64,000 nucleotides of DNA from Streptomyces violaceusniger Tu 4113 (lineage in GTDB: Bacteria; Actinomycetota; Actinomycetes; Streptomycetales; Streptomycetaceae), in the NCBI RefSeq assembly GCF_000147815.2, contig NC_015957.1, forward strand, positions 3,348,001 through 3,412,000. Direction: 5' to 3'. Positions 42,637 through 53,536 of the stretch are shown one piece after another; position 1 is the stretch's first letter, and the number at the start of each line of letters is the position of its first letter. The notes under the pieces are model-generated. The model worked only from the letters and a program-made list of their open reading frames with translations. It made no database searches and was not told the origin of the DNA. A program made the position numbers and the translations under genes.

Positions 42637-43308
42637 GTGGCGGGTCCGCGGTCGCGTGCGAGGGCGCTCACCGCCGAGCGGATCATCGAGGTGGCCACCC
42701 GGATCTGCGACGAGGAGGACATCGAGGTGCTGACGATCCGTCGGCTCGCCTCGGACCTCGGCGTGGGCGCGATGACGCTCTACAGCTACTTCCGCGGCAA
42801 GGAGGAGATCCTCGACGGCATCGCCGACCACGTCATGGGGAACTTCCGGCTGCCCACCGCCGAGGAGACCTCGCCCGAGGCGGTCGTGCGGGCCCTGGCG
42901 CTGGCCTTCCTCGACATGATGCGGGAGCACCCCAGCATCGTGCGGCTCTTCTCAACGCGGGTGAGCACCGGTCCGCAGTCCATGCGGGGCGCGTTCGAGG
43001 CGGTCATCGGGAGGCTGCGCGAGGCGGGGTTCGCGGACCGGGACGCGGTGCGGGTCTACGGCCTGATCGTGCAGTACAGCTTGGGATTCGCCAGCTATCA
43101 GGCCCCCCGCCCGTGGGGGAAGGCGGACCATCCCGAGGCCGAGGAGCTGCGGCGCCGGCGCAGGCACTTCTACGGTGCCCTGCCACGTGAGGACTTCCCC
43201 AACATGGTCGAGCTCGCCGAGGACATGACCACACTGCCCAGCGACGAACAGTTCCTCTTCGGGCTCGACTGCCTCATCGAGGGCGTACTGCGGCAGACCG
43301 GCGACTGA
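42637..43308 (+). CDS. TetR-family regulator of the mhpDFE-like regulon
   Basis: The product of 223 aa has an N-terminal helix-turn-helix (IRRLASDLGVGAMTLYSYFRGKEEILDGI) and a TetR_C-like ligand pocket domain (PSIVRLFSTRVSTGPQ ... FLFGLDCLIEGVL). GTG at 42637 has GAGGAGA upstream; the longer frame from 42574 would start inside the GTAC element. Its position between the catabolic operon and the transporter makes it the likely binder of the GTAC-N3-GTAC sites. Confidence 0.85.
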   Translation: MAGPRSRARALTAERIIEVATRICDEEDIEVLTIRRLASDLGVGAMTLYSYFRGKEEILDGIADHVMGNFRLPTAEETSPEAVVRALALAFLDMMREHPSIVRLFSTRVSTGPQSMRGAFEAVIGRLREAGFADRDAVRVYGLIVQYSLGFASYQAPRPWGKADHPEAEELRRRRRHFYGALPREDFPNMVELAEDMTTLPSDEQFLFGLDCLIEGVLRQTGD

Positions 43309-43330
43309 GACTCGCTGCCTGGTTTCCCCG

Positions 43331-43354
43331 GCCCCGGGTCCTTCGGCCCGGGGC
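43331..43354 (+). terminator. Inverted-repeat terminator after the TetR gene
   Basis: GCCCCGGG and CCCGGGGC form a perfect 8-bp GC stem with an 8-base loop, 22 bases past the TetR stop. Confidence 0.65.
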
Positions 43355-43437
43355 TGAGCTGTCTTCTCTCCCTATCCGTCATGGACTCCCTATCCGTCAT
43401 GGGCGCTGTCAGGATCCTTGACGGCATACATCGAACG

Positions 43438-43448
43438 GTACATAGTAC
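43438..43448. promoter_or_regulatory. GTAC palindromic operator 2 (upstream of the MHS transporter)
   Basis: GTACATAGTAC is a perfect-arm dyad about 140 bases upstream of the transporter start, identical in core to the site at 44963. Confidence 0.7.
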
Positions 43449-43586
43449 GACCACTTGCGATCGCTGAGCCGACTTCGATTCGGCCCCAGGCGTCCTGCGG
43501 TTTCCCAAGGCCCACTGCATCTGTCAGGGGCGCGCCGCCACCACCTCTCTCCACGCCTCGCCCGTCCCTACGGACAAAGGACCCTC

Positions 43587-44945
43587 ATGACGGCAACCCA
43601 TGTTCATGACCCCGGCCGGGACCAGAGCACACGAGCGCTGCTCGCGGGCTGGATCGGCACCACCGTCGAGTACTACGACTTCTCCATCTACGGACTGGCC
43701 TCGTCGGTGGTGTTCGCCAAGCTCTTCTTCCCCACCTCGGACCCGGTGATCGGCACGATGCTCTCGCTGTCGACCTTCGCCATCGGCTTCCTGGCCCGGC
43801 CGATCGGCGCGGTGGTGTTCGGGCACTTCGGCGACCGGCTGGGCCGGAAGTCCACACTGGTCGCCACGTTGGGGCTGATGGGCGTGGCGACCTTCGCGGT
43901 GGGCCTGCTGCCGACCTATGGCCAGGTGGGGATCGCGGCGCCGATCCTGTTGATCGTCGCCAGGCTCGTCCAGGGGTTCTCCGTCGGTGGCGAATACGGC
44001 GGGGCGGTCCTGATGACCATCGAACACGCGGAACACGGGAAACGCGGATTCCGGGGCTCGTTGATCAACACCGGCACTTCGGCCGGGCTCCTCCTGGCCA
44101 ACCTCGTCTTCCTCGGGGTGCTCCAGTTGCCGGACGACCAGCTCCACTCGTGGGGCTGGCGGATTCCGTTCCTGCTGAGCGCGGTGCTCGTCGGGGTGGG
44201 TCTCTTCGTGCGGCTCAGCCTGGAGGAGAGCCCCGAGTTCGAGGCGGTCAAGGCGCAGAACACGGTCGACCGGCTGCCGGTGGTCGAGGTGTTCCGCGAG
44301 TGCGGCGGACGGGTCGTGCTGATGGCCGGCGGCATCCTGAGCGCGGGGGTGGCCTTCACCCTGGCCAGCGTCTACAGCCTGGAGTACGCCCGCACCGGCC
44401 TGCAGTTGGGCAAGGACAGCATGATCGCCGTCCTGCTGCCGGCCACCCTCGTCATCATCGTGTGCGTGCCGCTCGCCGGAAAGCTGGCGGACCGGTTCGG
44501 AAACCGCAGGGTCTTCCTCGCCGGAGCGGCCTCGCTGATCGTGCTGCCGTTCGTCTGGCTGGCGCTGCTGCAGACGCGGGAGTACTGGCTGATGCTGCTG
44601 GGCTTCACGCTCCTGTTCATCGGCTACTCCGCCAACTACGGGGTGGTGCCGGCGTACTTCTCGCAGGTCTTCCCGGCGCGCCTGAGGTTCACCGGCATGT
44701 CGATCGGCTTCACCGTCGGGCTGATCGCCGGAAACGCGTTCTCCCCCGACATCGCCACCTATCTGCTGCACACCACCGGCGGGTGGCTGGGCATCGCGGT
44801 GTACATGGCGGCGATGTCGGTCGTCTCGGTGATCGCGGGCCTGTTCCTCCGGGAGGAGGGCGACGCCCCGCAGCCGCCGCACGATCCGGCTCCGCACGAT
44901 CCGGCTCCGCACGTGGCCGACAGCGGCGCCGCGCAGGTCCATTGA
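43587..44945 (+). CDS. MHS-family metabolite:H+ symporter (MFS)
   Basis: The product of 452 aa has 12 predicted membrane segments. The MHS marks are WIGTTVEYYDFSIYGL in the first helix region, FGHFGDRLGRKSTLV (the MFS loop 2-3 motif) and ARLVQGFSVGGEYGGA in helix 4. Relatives take up shikimate, citrate, proline/betaine or aromatic acids. Uptake of the substrate catabolised by this regulon is likely. The C-terminus has a short HDPAPHDPAPH repeat. ACAAAGGAC precedes the ATG. Confidence 0.9.
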   Translation: MTATHVHDPGRDQSTRALLAGWIGTTVEYYDFSIYGLASSVVFAKLFFPTSDPVIGTMLSLSTFAIGFLARPIGAVVFGHFGDRLGRKSTLVATLGLMGVATFAVGLLPTYGQVGIAAPILLIVARLVQGFSVGGEYGGAVLMTIEHAEHGKRGFRGSLINTGTSAGLLLANLVFLGVLQLPDDQLHSWGWRIPFLLSAVLVGVGLFVRLSLEESPEFEAVKAQNTVDRLPVVEVFRECGGRVVLMAGGILSAGVAFTLASVYSLEYARTGLQLGKDSMIAVLLPATLVIIVCVPLAGKLADRFGNRRVFLAGAASLIVLPFVWLALLQTREYWLMLLGFTLLFIGYSANYGVVPAYFSQVFPARLRFTGMSIGFTVGLIAGNAFSPDIATYLLHTTGGWLGIAVYMAAMSVVSVIAGLFLREEGDAPQPPHDPAPHDPAPHVADSGAAQVH

Positions 44946-44950
44946 CTTTC

Positions 44951-44961
44951 GTACGTCGTAC
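44951..44961. promoter_or_regulatory. GTAC palindromic operator 3
   Basis: GTAC-GTC-GTAC starts five bases past the transporter stop and abuts operator 4 with one base between, forming a tandem site 50-60 bases before the luciferase-like gene. Confidence 0.65.
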
Positions 44962-44962
44962 C

Positions 44963-44973
44963 GTACATAGTAC
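44963..44973. promoter_or_regulatory. GTAC palindromic operator 4
   Basis: GTACATAGTAC is identical in core to the site at 43438. Together with operator 3 it would place two dimers side by side on the promoter of the luciferase-like monooxygenase. Confidence 0.7.
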
Positions 44974-45010
44974 TGAAACCGAGTCGAGCCGTCAGGAGGC
45001 GGGGGCAGGC

Positions 45011-46060
45011 ATGAACACACCGGAGAAGAGCGGGATACGCGTCGGCGTCCGCATACCCCCGTGCGACCGGGTGGACCGGCTGGCCACGACCGCCCGGCGG
45101 GCCGAGGAACTGGGCTTCGACCAGGTGTGGTTCCCCGACTCCCAGCTCCTGTGGCGGGACGTGTTCACGGTCCTGACCGCCGCCGCGCTGGGCACCGAGC
45201 GGATCGGCCTGGGCAGCGCGGTCACCAACCTGGCCACCCGGCATCCGGCCGTCGTCGCCTCGGCCGCGCGCAGCGTCGCCGAGCTGGCTCCCGGCCGGTT
45301 CACCCTCGGCCTCGGCGTGGGCAACAGCTCGGTCGGCCCCATCGGCATGCGCCAGAGCACCGGGGCGGAGCTGCGCGACGGGCTCGCCACGCTGCGGGCG
45401 CTGTTCGCGGGGGAGGAGTGGGACTTCAACGGCGTACGGTCCCGTCTGCGGGACCCGGATCCGAACGTGCCGATCCACATGGCCGCCAGCGGCCCCCGCA
45501 ATCTGCGGCTCGCCGGGGAGATCGCCGACGGTGTCATCCTGCTCAGCGGCGTCTCGCGGAACACGCTCGCCAGTGCCACGGCCCGGGTGCGGGAGGGCGC
45601 CGAGGCCGCGGGCCGCACCGCGGCGGCCATCCCGCTGACGGTCTCGGCGTTCTGCGCGGTGACCGACGACATCGAGGCCGACGCCCGGCTGCTCAAGCCG
45701 ATCTGCGCCTCGATCGCCCAGAACGGCGGAGCGCCCTTCCTCGCCCTGGCCGGGATCGAACTGGACGTACCCGCACGGGTGGAGGGCGTCTATCCGGACC
45801 TCGTCCATGCCGAGGACTGGGACGCGGCCGTCGACATCTGCTCGGCCTGGGTGAGCGATGCGGCGGTGCTCCGGTTCGCCCAGGAGTTCTGCCTGTTCGG
45901 CACCGCCCAGGAGATCGCCGAACGGCTCAGCGCGCTGCACGCCGACGGGGTGACCGATGTGTTCCTCCAGCACGTCGGCTCCTACGACGCGCCCACCGAG
46001 CTGATCGAAAGCGTCGGCTCCGAGGTGCTGCCCGCCCTGCGGCCGGAAGCCGGCCGGTGA
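45011..46060 (+). CDS. LLM-class flavin-dependent (luciferase-like) oxidoreductase
   Basis: The product of 349 aa is a TIM-barrel flavin (FMN or F420) enzyme. RVGVRIPPCDRVDRLATTARRAEELGFDQVWFPDSQLLWRD (start, in outline), GLGSAVTNLATRHPAVVASAARSVAELAPGRFTLGLGVG (flavin loop) and VFLQHVGSYD fit F420-dependent reductase or monooxygenase relatives. It may oxidise an intermediate of the regulon, since its promoter carries the tandem GTAC site. AGGAGGCGGG upstream gives a good ribosome site for ATG 45011. Confidence 0.85.
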   Translation: MNTPEKSGIRVGVRIPPCDRVDRLATTARRAEELGFDQVWFPDSQLLWRDVFTVLTAAALGTERIGLGSAVTNLATRHPAVVASAARSVAELAPGRFTLGLGVGNSSVGPIGMRQSTGAELRDGLATLRALFAGEEWDFNGVRSRLRDPDPNVPIHMAASGPRNLRLAGEIADGVILLSGVSRNTLASATARVREGAEAAGRTAAAIPLTVSAFCAVTDDIEADARLLKPICASIAQNGGAPFLALAGIELDVPARVEGVYPDLVHAEDWDAAVDICSAWVSDAAVLRFAQEFCLFGTAQEIAERLSALHADGVTDVFLQHVGSYDAPTELIESVGSEVLPALRPEAGR

Positions 46061-46431
46061 GCGTACTGGAGGAGCTGGTCCGGCGCGGCCGCAACGGCCC
46101 GCGCACGGCCGCACCGGACACCCGGCCCCGGGCGGCCCTGCACGTCCTGGACACGTTGGGCTGCGTGGCGGCCGGTGCCCCCCGTCCGCCGGCGGCGCAG
46201 CCGGCCCGGTTCACGGCGCGGACCGGCGACACCGGTGAGCTGTGCACGCCCGCTGTGGCCGGGACGCCCTCCCCGCGCACGGCGGTGCTCATGGAACCGG
46301 TGCCGGCCCACGCCGAATGGTGCGACGCCCTGCATCCCACCGCGGCGGTCGTCCCGGCCGCCGCGGTGGCCCCGGCGGGGAACGACCAGGGCCTGTCGCC
46401 GATGCGCTGCCCTGGCCGTGGCCGACCGTGA
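46057..46431 (+). pseudogene. Truncated MmgE/PrpD-family protein gene
   Basis: The GTG overlaps the previous stop (GTGA). The 124 residues LLEELVRRG-like start, ALHVLDTLGCVAAGA and WCDALHPTAAVVPAAAVAPAG match the first quarter of MmgE/PrpD proteins (normally about 450 aa). The frame then fails after NDQGLSPMRCPG. The rest of the gene is missing; a few hundred bases on lies an IS5-family element. Confidence 0.6.
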
Positions 46432-46752
46432 AGGGCTGCCGGGCAACGCCGACCGGGCACCCGCGGGCCCGACGGAGGCCGCGGCCGGCGCGGCGTTCGC
46501 CGTCGCCGCCTGGCTCCACGGGGCCGCGGGGGACGTGGTCTTCTTCCGGGGCGCCCTGCCCGAGGACACCCCGGAGGTGGTCCTCGGCCACGCCCCCGCA
46601 CTCGATTCCGTCGGCCATGACCACCAGCGCCTGTGGCCGGCGCCCCCGGTCGCGCACCGTTGGCCGCGGTGGCGAACACGGGGGCGCCGGAGTCCGGCAG
46701 TGGTCTGGTGACCGCCGCCGTCGTGCATGAGGTTGCTGCTGCCCGTCGGCTA
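46432..46752. other. Degenerate coding-like DNA before the IS element
   Basis: A plus-strand frame to 46711 reads LAVADREGLPGNADRAP, then AAGAAFAVAAWLHGAAGD and VFFRGALPEDTPEVVLG. It has biased codons, but no start of its own and no family I recognise. It may be a second decayed gene or the remains of the PrpD-like gene after deletion. The region ends at the IS border. Confidence 0.4.
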
Positions 46753-46768
46753 GGACTTGTCCGGGCGA

Positions 46769-47300
46769 TCATGTGCGAAGCCAAATGACCAGCGCGGCTG
46801 TGGTGGCTGTGCCGAGGAAGACGTAGCCGCGTTTGTCGTAGCGAGTGGCCACGGCCCGGGACTGCTTCAACCTGTTGATCGCCCGCTCGACCGTGTTGCG
46901 CTTCTTGTACCGTTCCTCGTCGAAGCCGGGTGGCCGTCCGCCGCGTGAGCCTTTACGCAGGCGGGCGGCCTGACTGTCGGACTTCTCCGGGATGATGTGC
47001 CGGATGCCCCGTCGTCGCAGGTAGTCGCGGCAGGGCCCGTTGCTGTAGGCCTTGTCAGCGGCGAGGCTGTCGGGCTTTGTGCGCGGTCTGCCCGGCCCCG
47101 GCCGTGGAACGCGGATCTTCTCCAGCACCGGCTGGAACTGGGTGCAGTCCGCCCGCTGTCCACCGGTGACAATCAGGGACAGCGGGCGGCAGCGGCCGTC
47201 GGCGCTCAGGTGGAGCTTGCTCGTGAGTCCGCCGCGCGAGCGGCCCAGTCCCTCACCTCCTGCACCACCTCCACCAGCCGGGCGAGCAGGCTCTGCCACG
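46769..47300 (-). CDS. IS5-family transposase, C-terminal frame (orfB)
   Basis: This frame reads GGLTSKLHLSADGRCRPLSL then DKAYSNGPCRDYLRRRGIRHIIPEKS (second catalytic Asp) and KKRNTVERAINRLKQSRAVATRYDK (catalytic Glu). It has no convincing start of its own. It continues the product of the upstream frame, probably by a frameshift in the overlap near 47206-47300, as known for this group of IS elements. The start coordinate is approximate. Confidence 0.75.
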
Positions 47301-47700
47301 GAGGCTCGTCCTGGTGTTCTGCTGTTTCGGCCCCCTTTGACGCGGCTGCCGGCGGCGGATCTGTGCGAGCACCGGCCGCGTGCTGATGAGCGCGCACGAT
47401 GGTCGAGTCGACCGCCAGGTCCCAGTCGATGTCGCCCGCGGCGTCGGCCGCGGCTTGGACCTGCTGCAGCAGGCGTTCCCAGGTGCCGTCGGCCGACCAT
47501 AGCCGGTGGCGTTCATAGACGGTCTTCCACGGTCCGAACCGTTCGGGCAGATCACGCCACTGCACCCCGGTGCGCACGCGGTGCAGGATCCCGTCGATCA
47601 CCTGTCGATGATCCCGCCACCTGCCACAACGTCCATTGCTGACCGGCAGGAACGGCCGCAGTCGTTCCCACTCCGCATCCGTCAGATCACCCCGCCCCAT
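47206..47700 (-). CDS. IS5-family transposase, N-terminal frame (orfA)
   Basis: The product of 164 aa begins MGRGDLTDAEWERLRPFLP, the DUF4096 helix-turn-helix, and includes RTGVQWRDLPERFGPWKTVYERHRLW and DLAVDSTIVRAHQHAAG (first catalytic Asp). Its ATG lies 53 bases inside the element edge. The last residues (after RLVEVVQEVRDW) diverge where the orfB frame takes over. Confidence 0.85.
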   Translation of the reverse strand: MGRGDLTDAEWERLRPFLPVSNGRCGRWRDHRQVIDGILHRVRTGVQWRDLPERFGPWKTVYERHRLWSADGTWERLLQQVQAAADAAGDIDWDLAVDSTIVRAHQHAAGARTDPPPAAASKGAETAEHQDEPPWQSLLARLVEVVQEVRDWAARAADSRASST

Positions 47701-47752
47701 GCCACATCAACGATTCAGACACGAGGCAGTCACATGATCGGCCGGACAAGTC

Positions 47753-49503
<1,751 letters not shown>

Positions 49504-50406
49504 ATGCAGCAGATAACGCTGGGCGATGTCACCATCGCACGCGTCGAGGAATACTACGGCCCGGTCGACCTGACGCCCCGGGCATTCTTCCCGGAAAGCC
49601 CGGAGGAGGTCTGGGAGGACAACGCGTCCTGGCTGGTCCCGGACTTCTACGACCCCGCCACCGATAATGTCCGGTCCGCGATTCAGACCTGGGTCCTGCG
49701 CAGCGAGGGCAAGACCATTCTGGTCGACACCGGTGTGGGCAACCACAAGCACCGGCCCTACGCACCGGTGTGGAGCTATCTGAACACCGACTTCCTGGGG
49801 AATCTCGCCAGGGCCGGGGTGCGCCCGGAGGACGTCGACATCGTGATCAACACACATCTGCACGTCGACCACGTGGGCTGGAACACCCGCCTCGACGGCC
49901 GGCAGTGGGTTCCGACGTTCCCGAACGCCACCTATATTCTTCCCGAGCGCGACTTCGAGTTCTGGAATCCGGAGAACGGGCACACGCCGTTGCTCGGCCG
50001 GGGCAATCAGAATGTCTTCGAGGATTCCGTCGCCCCCGTCCATCAAGCGGGCAAGGCGCTGCTGTGGGACGGCAGTCTCGACATCGACGCCAATCTGCGA
50101 CTGGAACTCGCCCCCGGACACACCCCGGGCTCGTCCGTGCTCGCTCTCGATTCCCGGGGCGATCGCGCGCTCTTCGTGGGGGACCTGCTGCACAGCCCGG
50201 TGCAGATCGCCGATCCCGACACCAATAGCTGCTTCTGCGAGAACCCGGGCGAATCCCGCGCCACCCGCCGCCGGATCCTCGGCCGGGCGGCCGAGGAGAA
50301 CACCCTGGTCTTCCCCGCCCACCTGGGCGGTCATGGCGCCGCGGAGGTGCGGCGCGACGGCGGCGGGTTCGCCATCAAGGAATGGGCGGCCTTCGCGCGC
50401 CTGTGA
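49504..50406 (+). CDS. Metallo-beta-lactamase-fold hydrolase (lactonase-like)
   Basis: The product of 300 aa carries the MBL zinc signature NTHLHVDHVGW near residue 117, then APGHTPGSSVL (zinc His) and LVFPAHLGGHG (last His). The layout fits the N-acyl homoserine lactonase-like branch, but quorum quenching is only one possibility; related enzymes open other lactones. It is followed by a carboxylesterase gene in the same direction, 67 bases later. Confidence 0.85.
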   Translation: MQQITLGDVTIARVEEYYGPVDLTPRAFFPESPEEVWEDNASWLVPDFYDPATDNVRSAIQTWVLRSEGKTILVDTGVGNHKHRPYAPVWSYLNTDFLGNLARAGVRPEDVDIVINTHLHVDHVGWNTRLDGRQWVPTFPNATYILPERDFEFWNPENGHTPLLGRGNQNVFEDSVAPVHQAGKALLWDGSLDIDANLRLELAPGHTPGSSVLALDSRGDRALFVGDLLHSPVQIADPDTNSCFCENPGESRATRRRILGRAAEENTLVFPAHLGGHGAAEVRRDGGGFAIKEWAAFARL

Positions 50407-50473
50407 CCCCGGACCCGCCTGTGATCCGGACCGGAGCGATACCGAGGAACCGAGGAAGAGACACACCCCGCAC

Positions 50474-51967
50474 ATGACGAAGACCTTCGCCCCCATCGTG
50501 GCCACCTCCCAAGGCGCCGTCCGCGGCCGCCAGGAGGAGCACGCCACCGTCTTCCGGCACATCCCCTATGCCGCCCCGCCACGGGGCGCCGCCCGGTTCG
50601 CCCCGCCGACACCGCATCCGCCATGGGACGGTGTCCGGGATGCCACCGCCGCGGGTCCCACGGCACCGCAGCCCAAGCGCGACGCGTTCGGCGACCTCGA
50701 CATGTCCCCGTACTTCGGGCAGGGCTGGGTCCCGGGCGAGGACTACCTCGCGGTGAATGTCTGGACGCCCGACACCACACGCGACGACCTGCCCGTGATG
50801 GTGTTCGTGCACGGTGGCGGATTCGTGGCCGGGTCCACCCGGTCGGCGCTCTACGACGGCACCGGCTTCGCCCGTGACGGCGTCGTCCTGGTCACCCTCA
50901 ACTACCGGCTCGGCGTGCCCGGTTTCCTGCATCTCCCCGACGCCCCCGACAACCGGGGTCTGCTGGATGTGATCGCGGCCTTGCGCTGGGTCGAGGAGAA
51001 CATCGCGGCCTTCGGCGGCGACCGGTCCCGGGTGACGCTCTTCGGGCAGTCGGCGGGCGCCACGATCGTCGGCGCGGTGGTGGCCGACCCACGGGCCGGA
51101 GGTCTCTTCCAGCGGGCGATCATCCAGAGCGGCAACGGCCTGGGAGCGTTCGCCCCCGCCCAGGCCGACCGGGTCACCCGGGCACTCGCCCGCATCCTGG
51201 GGACCGCCCCGACCGCGGAGGCGCTGGCGTCGGTCCCCGACGAGCGCTTCGTTCAGGCCATGCCCCGACTCGCGGGCATCGATCTCACGGTCGACGGGCA
51301 CTTCGATCCGTTGATCGGCCTGAGCCCGTTCAGCCTCGTCCTGGACCAGCAGCCGGCCGAGGCCGTGGCCGCCGGCTGCGGCGCGGGCGTCGACCTGCTG
51401 CTCGGCACGAACGCCGAGGAGGGCAACCTCTATCTGGCCCCGCTCGGCCACCTGGCGTCCTCGACCGAGGAGGACGTCCACGCCGTGGCGGCACGCTCCC
51501 ACCCCGCCCCTCAGGAGCTGGTGGAGGTCTACCGCCGCGAGCGGCCCGGGGCCTCCGCCGGGGAACTGCGGTCCGCCATCATGACGGACGCCCTGTTCGG
51601 CGCGGGCACGCGGCGGCTAGCGGCCGCCCACGCCCAGCACCCCTCGGCGCGGACGCATGTCTATGAGTTCGCCTGGCGGTCGCGGGCCCTGGACGGGCGG
51701 CTCGGTGCCACGCATGTCATGGAGCTGCCGTTCGTGTTCGACCGCACCGGTCTGCCACGGCTCCATGGCCCCGAGGCGATCCTGGGCCCGGCCGAGCCGC
51801 CCGCCGGTCTCGCCTCCCGCCTCCACGCCACCTGGATCCGGTTCGCGAGGACGGGCGACCCCGGCTGGCCGCCGTACGAGAGCGTGCGCCGGACGACCAT
51901 GCGCATCGCGGAGGCATGGACGCAGGTGGCGGACCCCGGCGCCCCGATACGGCGGGCCTGGGAATAG
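50474..51967 (+). CDS. Type B carboxylesterase
   Basis: The product of 497 aa has VMVFVHGGGFVAGS (oxyanion hole), GEDYLAVNVWTP, LFGQSAGATIVG (nucleophile Ser near 192) and TNAEEGNL (acid Glu). The His is in TRTHVMEL-like GATHVMELPFVF. It lacks a signal peptide, so is probably cytoplasmic. Its partner is likely the lactonase-like enzyme upstream. A terminator-like hairpin follows at 52016. Confidence 0.9.
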   Translation: MTKTFAPIVATSQGAVRGRQEEHATVFRHIPYAAPPRGAARFAPPTPHPPWDGVRDATAAGPTAPQPKRDAFGDLDMSPYFGQGWVPGEDYLAVNVWTPDTTRDDLPVMVFVHGGGFVAGSTRSALYDGTGFARDGVVLVTLNYRLGVPGFLHLPDAPDNRGLLDVIAALRWVEENIAAFGGDRSRVTLFGQSAGATIVGAVVADPRAGGLFQRAIIQSGNGLGAFAPAQADRVTRALARILGTAPTAEALASVPDERFVQAMPRLAGIDLTVDGHFDPLIGLSPFSLVLDQQPAEAVAAGCGAGVDLLLGTNAEEGNLYLAPLGHLASSTEEDVHAVAARSHPAPQELVEVYRRERPGASAGELRSAIMTDALFGAGTRRLAAAHAQHPSARTHVYEFAWRSRALDGRLGATHVMELPFVFDRTGLPRLHGPEAILGPAEPPAGLASRLHATWIRFARTGDPGWPPYESVRRTTMRIAEAWTQVADPGAPIRRAWE

Positions 51968-52015
51968 CGCCCGCGCGGGCGGACGCACCGCCGCCATCAC
52001 ATGGAGCTCGGCTTC

Positions 52016-52045
52016 GGCGCCCACGGGGACCTCCCGGTGGGCGCC
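52016..52045 (+). terminator. Inverted-repeat terminator after the carboxylesterase gene
   Basis: GGCGCCCAC and GTGGGCGCC form a 9-bp stem with a 12-base loop, followed by a T-containing GTTCCGTTTTCC stretch, 49 bases past the stop. Confidence 0.8.
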
Positions 52046-52156
52046 GTTCCGTTTTCCGGCACCCGCCCTCCCCGGTGGCGTGTTTTTCGCCCCCGGCAAG
52101 GGCTTGACCAGAGGCGAAGTGGCTCCTACATTCCTCTCACCCTCGAGGTAGATCGA

Positions 52157-52171
52157 TTAACCACTTGTTAA
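52157..52171. promoter_or_regulatory. Putative operator of the oligosaccharide importer operon
   Basis: TTAAC-CACTT-GTTAA is a perfect 5-bp-arm dyad, 23 bases upstream of the binding-protein start codon. The LacI regulator encoded at the end of the same transporter block (55317) is the likely ligand. Confidence 0.5.
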
Positions 52172-52194
52172 CCGCCTGGTTGGAGACCCCCGCA

Positions 52195-53484
52195 GTGCAC
52201 TCACCGCTGACTCGGCGCGGCTTCCTCGCCACCGGTTCCGGCCTGGCCGCCGCGACCGTCCTGCCCGGCCTGTCCGGCTGCTCCGCACTGACCGGAGCGG
52301 ACTCCGATCCCGATACCCTCGTCGTGCACAGCCAGCTCGGCACCACCGCACCGGGATCGCCGACCTACCTCGCGGCCCTGGACCGGTTCCGCAAGGAAAA
52401 TCCGGGACTCAAGGTCAAGAACCTCATCAACGGCGACGACCTCGCGCAGGTCTACGAGACCTCGCGGCTGGCCCGCAAGGAGCCGGACGTCGTCATGGTC
52501 AACCTCTACGACAAGACGCTGGCATGGACCGACGTCGGCGCCACGGTCGACGTCAAGGGCTACCTGGACGACTGGGGCCTGCGGACGCGCGTGCTCCCGC
52601 AGGCGCTGGCCGAGTGGACCGACGCCAAGGGCCGGGTACGGGCCTTCCCCTACTTCGCCACCAACTGGCCGATCGCCTACAACCGGGCACTGCTGGACCG
52701 CGCGGGCGTCGACGCGATACCCACCACGGGCGACGAGCTGATCGCCGCGGCCCGCAAGCTGCGCGCCAAGGGGATCGCGCCCGTGACCGTCGGCGGCAAC
52801 GACTGGACCGGGCAGAAACTGCTCGCCCAGATCATCCAGACCTTCCTCACCGAGGACGAGGCCCGGCACGCCTACACCACCGGGGACTTCGGCAGCAGGG
52901 GCGCCCGGGAGGGCATCGACTACTTCGTGACGCTGCGCGACGCGGGCGTCTTCGCCGACAAGGCCCAGGGCCTCACCTCGGACACGATGACCACGCAGTT
53001 CAACACCCAGGCCGCGGCGATCGAGTCGGCGATGTCCTCGGCGCTGGCCAAGGTGCCCGAGAAGGTGGCCCGGCACACCGAGGTCGGCGGCTGGCCCCTG
53101 ACCGGCGGCGCCGCCCACGACAAGCCCACCATCCTGCGGACCTACACCCTCATCGGGTTCTGGATCAGCCCGAACGGCACCAAGAAGATCGACGCCGTCG
53201 AGAAGTTCCTGCGCTTCATGTACCGGCCGGACACCGTCTCCCGGTTCATCAAGGAGAGCGGCCGCGACATGGCGCTGCGCTCCGACACCCTCAGCACGGA
53301 CTTCCCACTGGTCGCCGCGGCCCAGCGGCTCGGCTCGACGGTCAGCCAGGCGCTGCTGCCCGATGTGTACGTCCCGCCCGCCGCCGCCCAGCCGCTGATC
53401 ACCGCGACCAGCACCTCCTTCACCCGCGGCACCAGCGCCGCGAAGGTCCGCGCCGCGCTCGAGACCGCGTACCGCTCCGCGTGA
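52195..53484 (+). CDS. CUT1-type sugar ABC importer, substrate-binding lipoprotein
   Basis: The product of 429 aa begins with a Tat-like SPLTRRGFLATGSG and a lipobox PGLSGC, so it is anchored at the outer membrane face. Its extracellular-solute-binding fold fits oligosaccharide receptors: DVVMVNLYDKTLAWTDVGA, AFPYFATNWPIAYNRALLDRAG (outline) and DTVSRFIKES. GTG at 52195 has GGAGA upstream. No ATPase gene is in this operon, so it probably relies on a shared MsiK-type ATPase, as is usual for Streptomyces CUT1 systems. Confidence 0.9.
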   Translation: MHSPLTRRGFLATGSGLAAATVLPGLSGCSALTGADSDPDTLVVHSQLGTTAPGSPTYLAALDRFRKENPGLKVKNLINGDDLAQVYETSRLARKEPDVVMVNLYDKTLAWTDVGATVDVKGYLDDWGLRTRVLPQALAEWTDAKGRVRAFPYFATNWPIAYNRALLDRAGVDAIPTTGDELIAAARKLRAKGIAPVTVGGNDWTGQKLLAQIIQTFLTEDEARHAYTTGDFGSRGAREGIDYFVTLRDAGVFADKAQGLTSDTMTTQFNTQAAAIESAMSSALAKVPEKVARHTEVGGWPLTGGAAHDKPTILRTYTLIGFWISPNGTKKIDAVEKFLRFMYRPDTVSRFIKESGRDMALRSDTLSTDFPLVAAAQRLGSTVSQALLPDVYVPPAAAQPLITATSTSFTRGTSAAKVRAALETAYRSA

Positions 53485-53536
53485 ACCGCCCGCCCGTTCG
53501 CTCATATCCCGAGCCCGACTCCACGGGAGCCACCTC

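Noticed and set aside
46432..46711. A real small gene between the PrpD remnant and the IS
   Set aside because: No start codon with ribosome site and no recognisable family; treated as degenerate DNA.
49504..50406. Firm call as quorum-quenching AHL lactonase
   Set aside because: The zinc motifs only establish the MBL fold and branch; nothing in the context points to acyl homoserine lactones.
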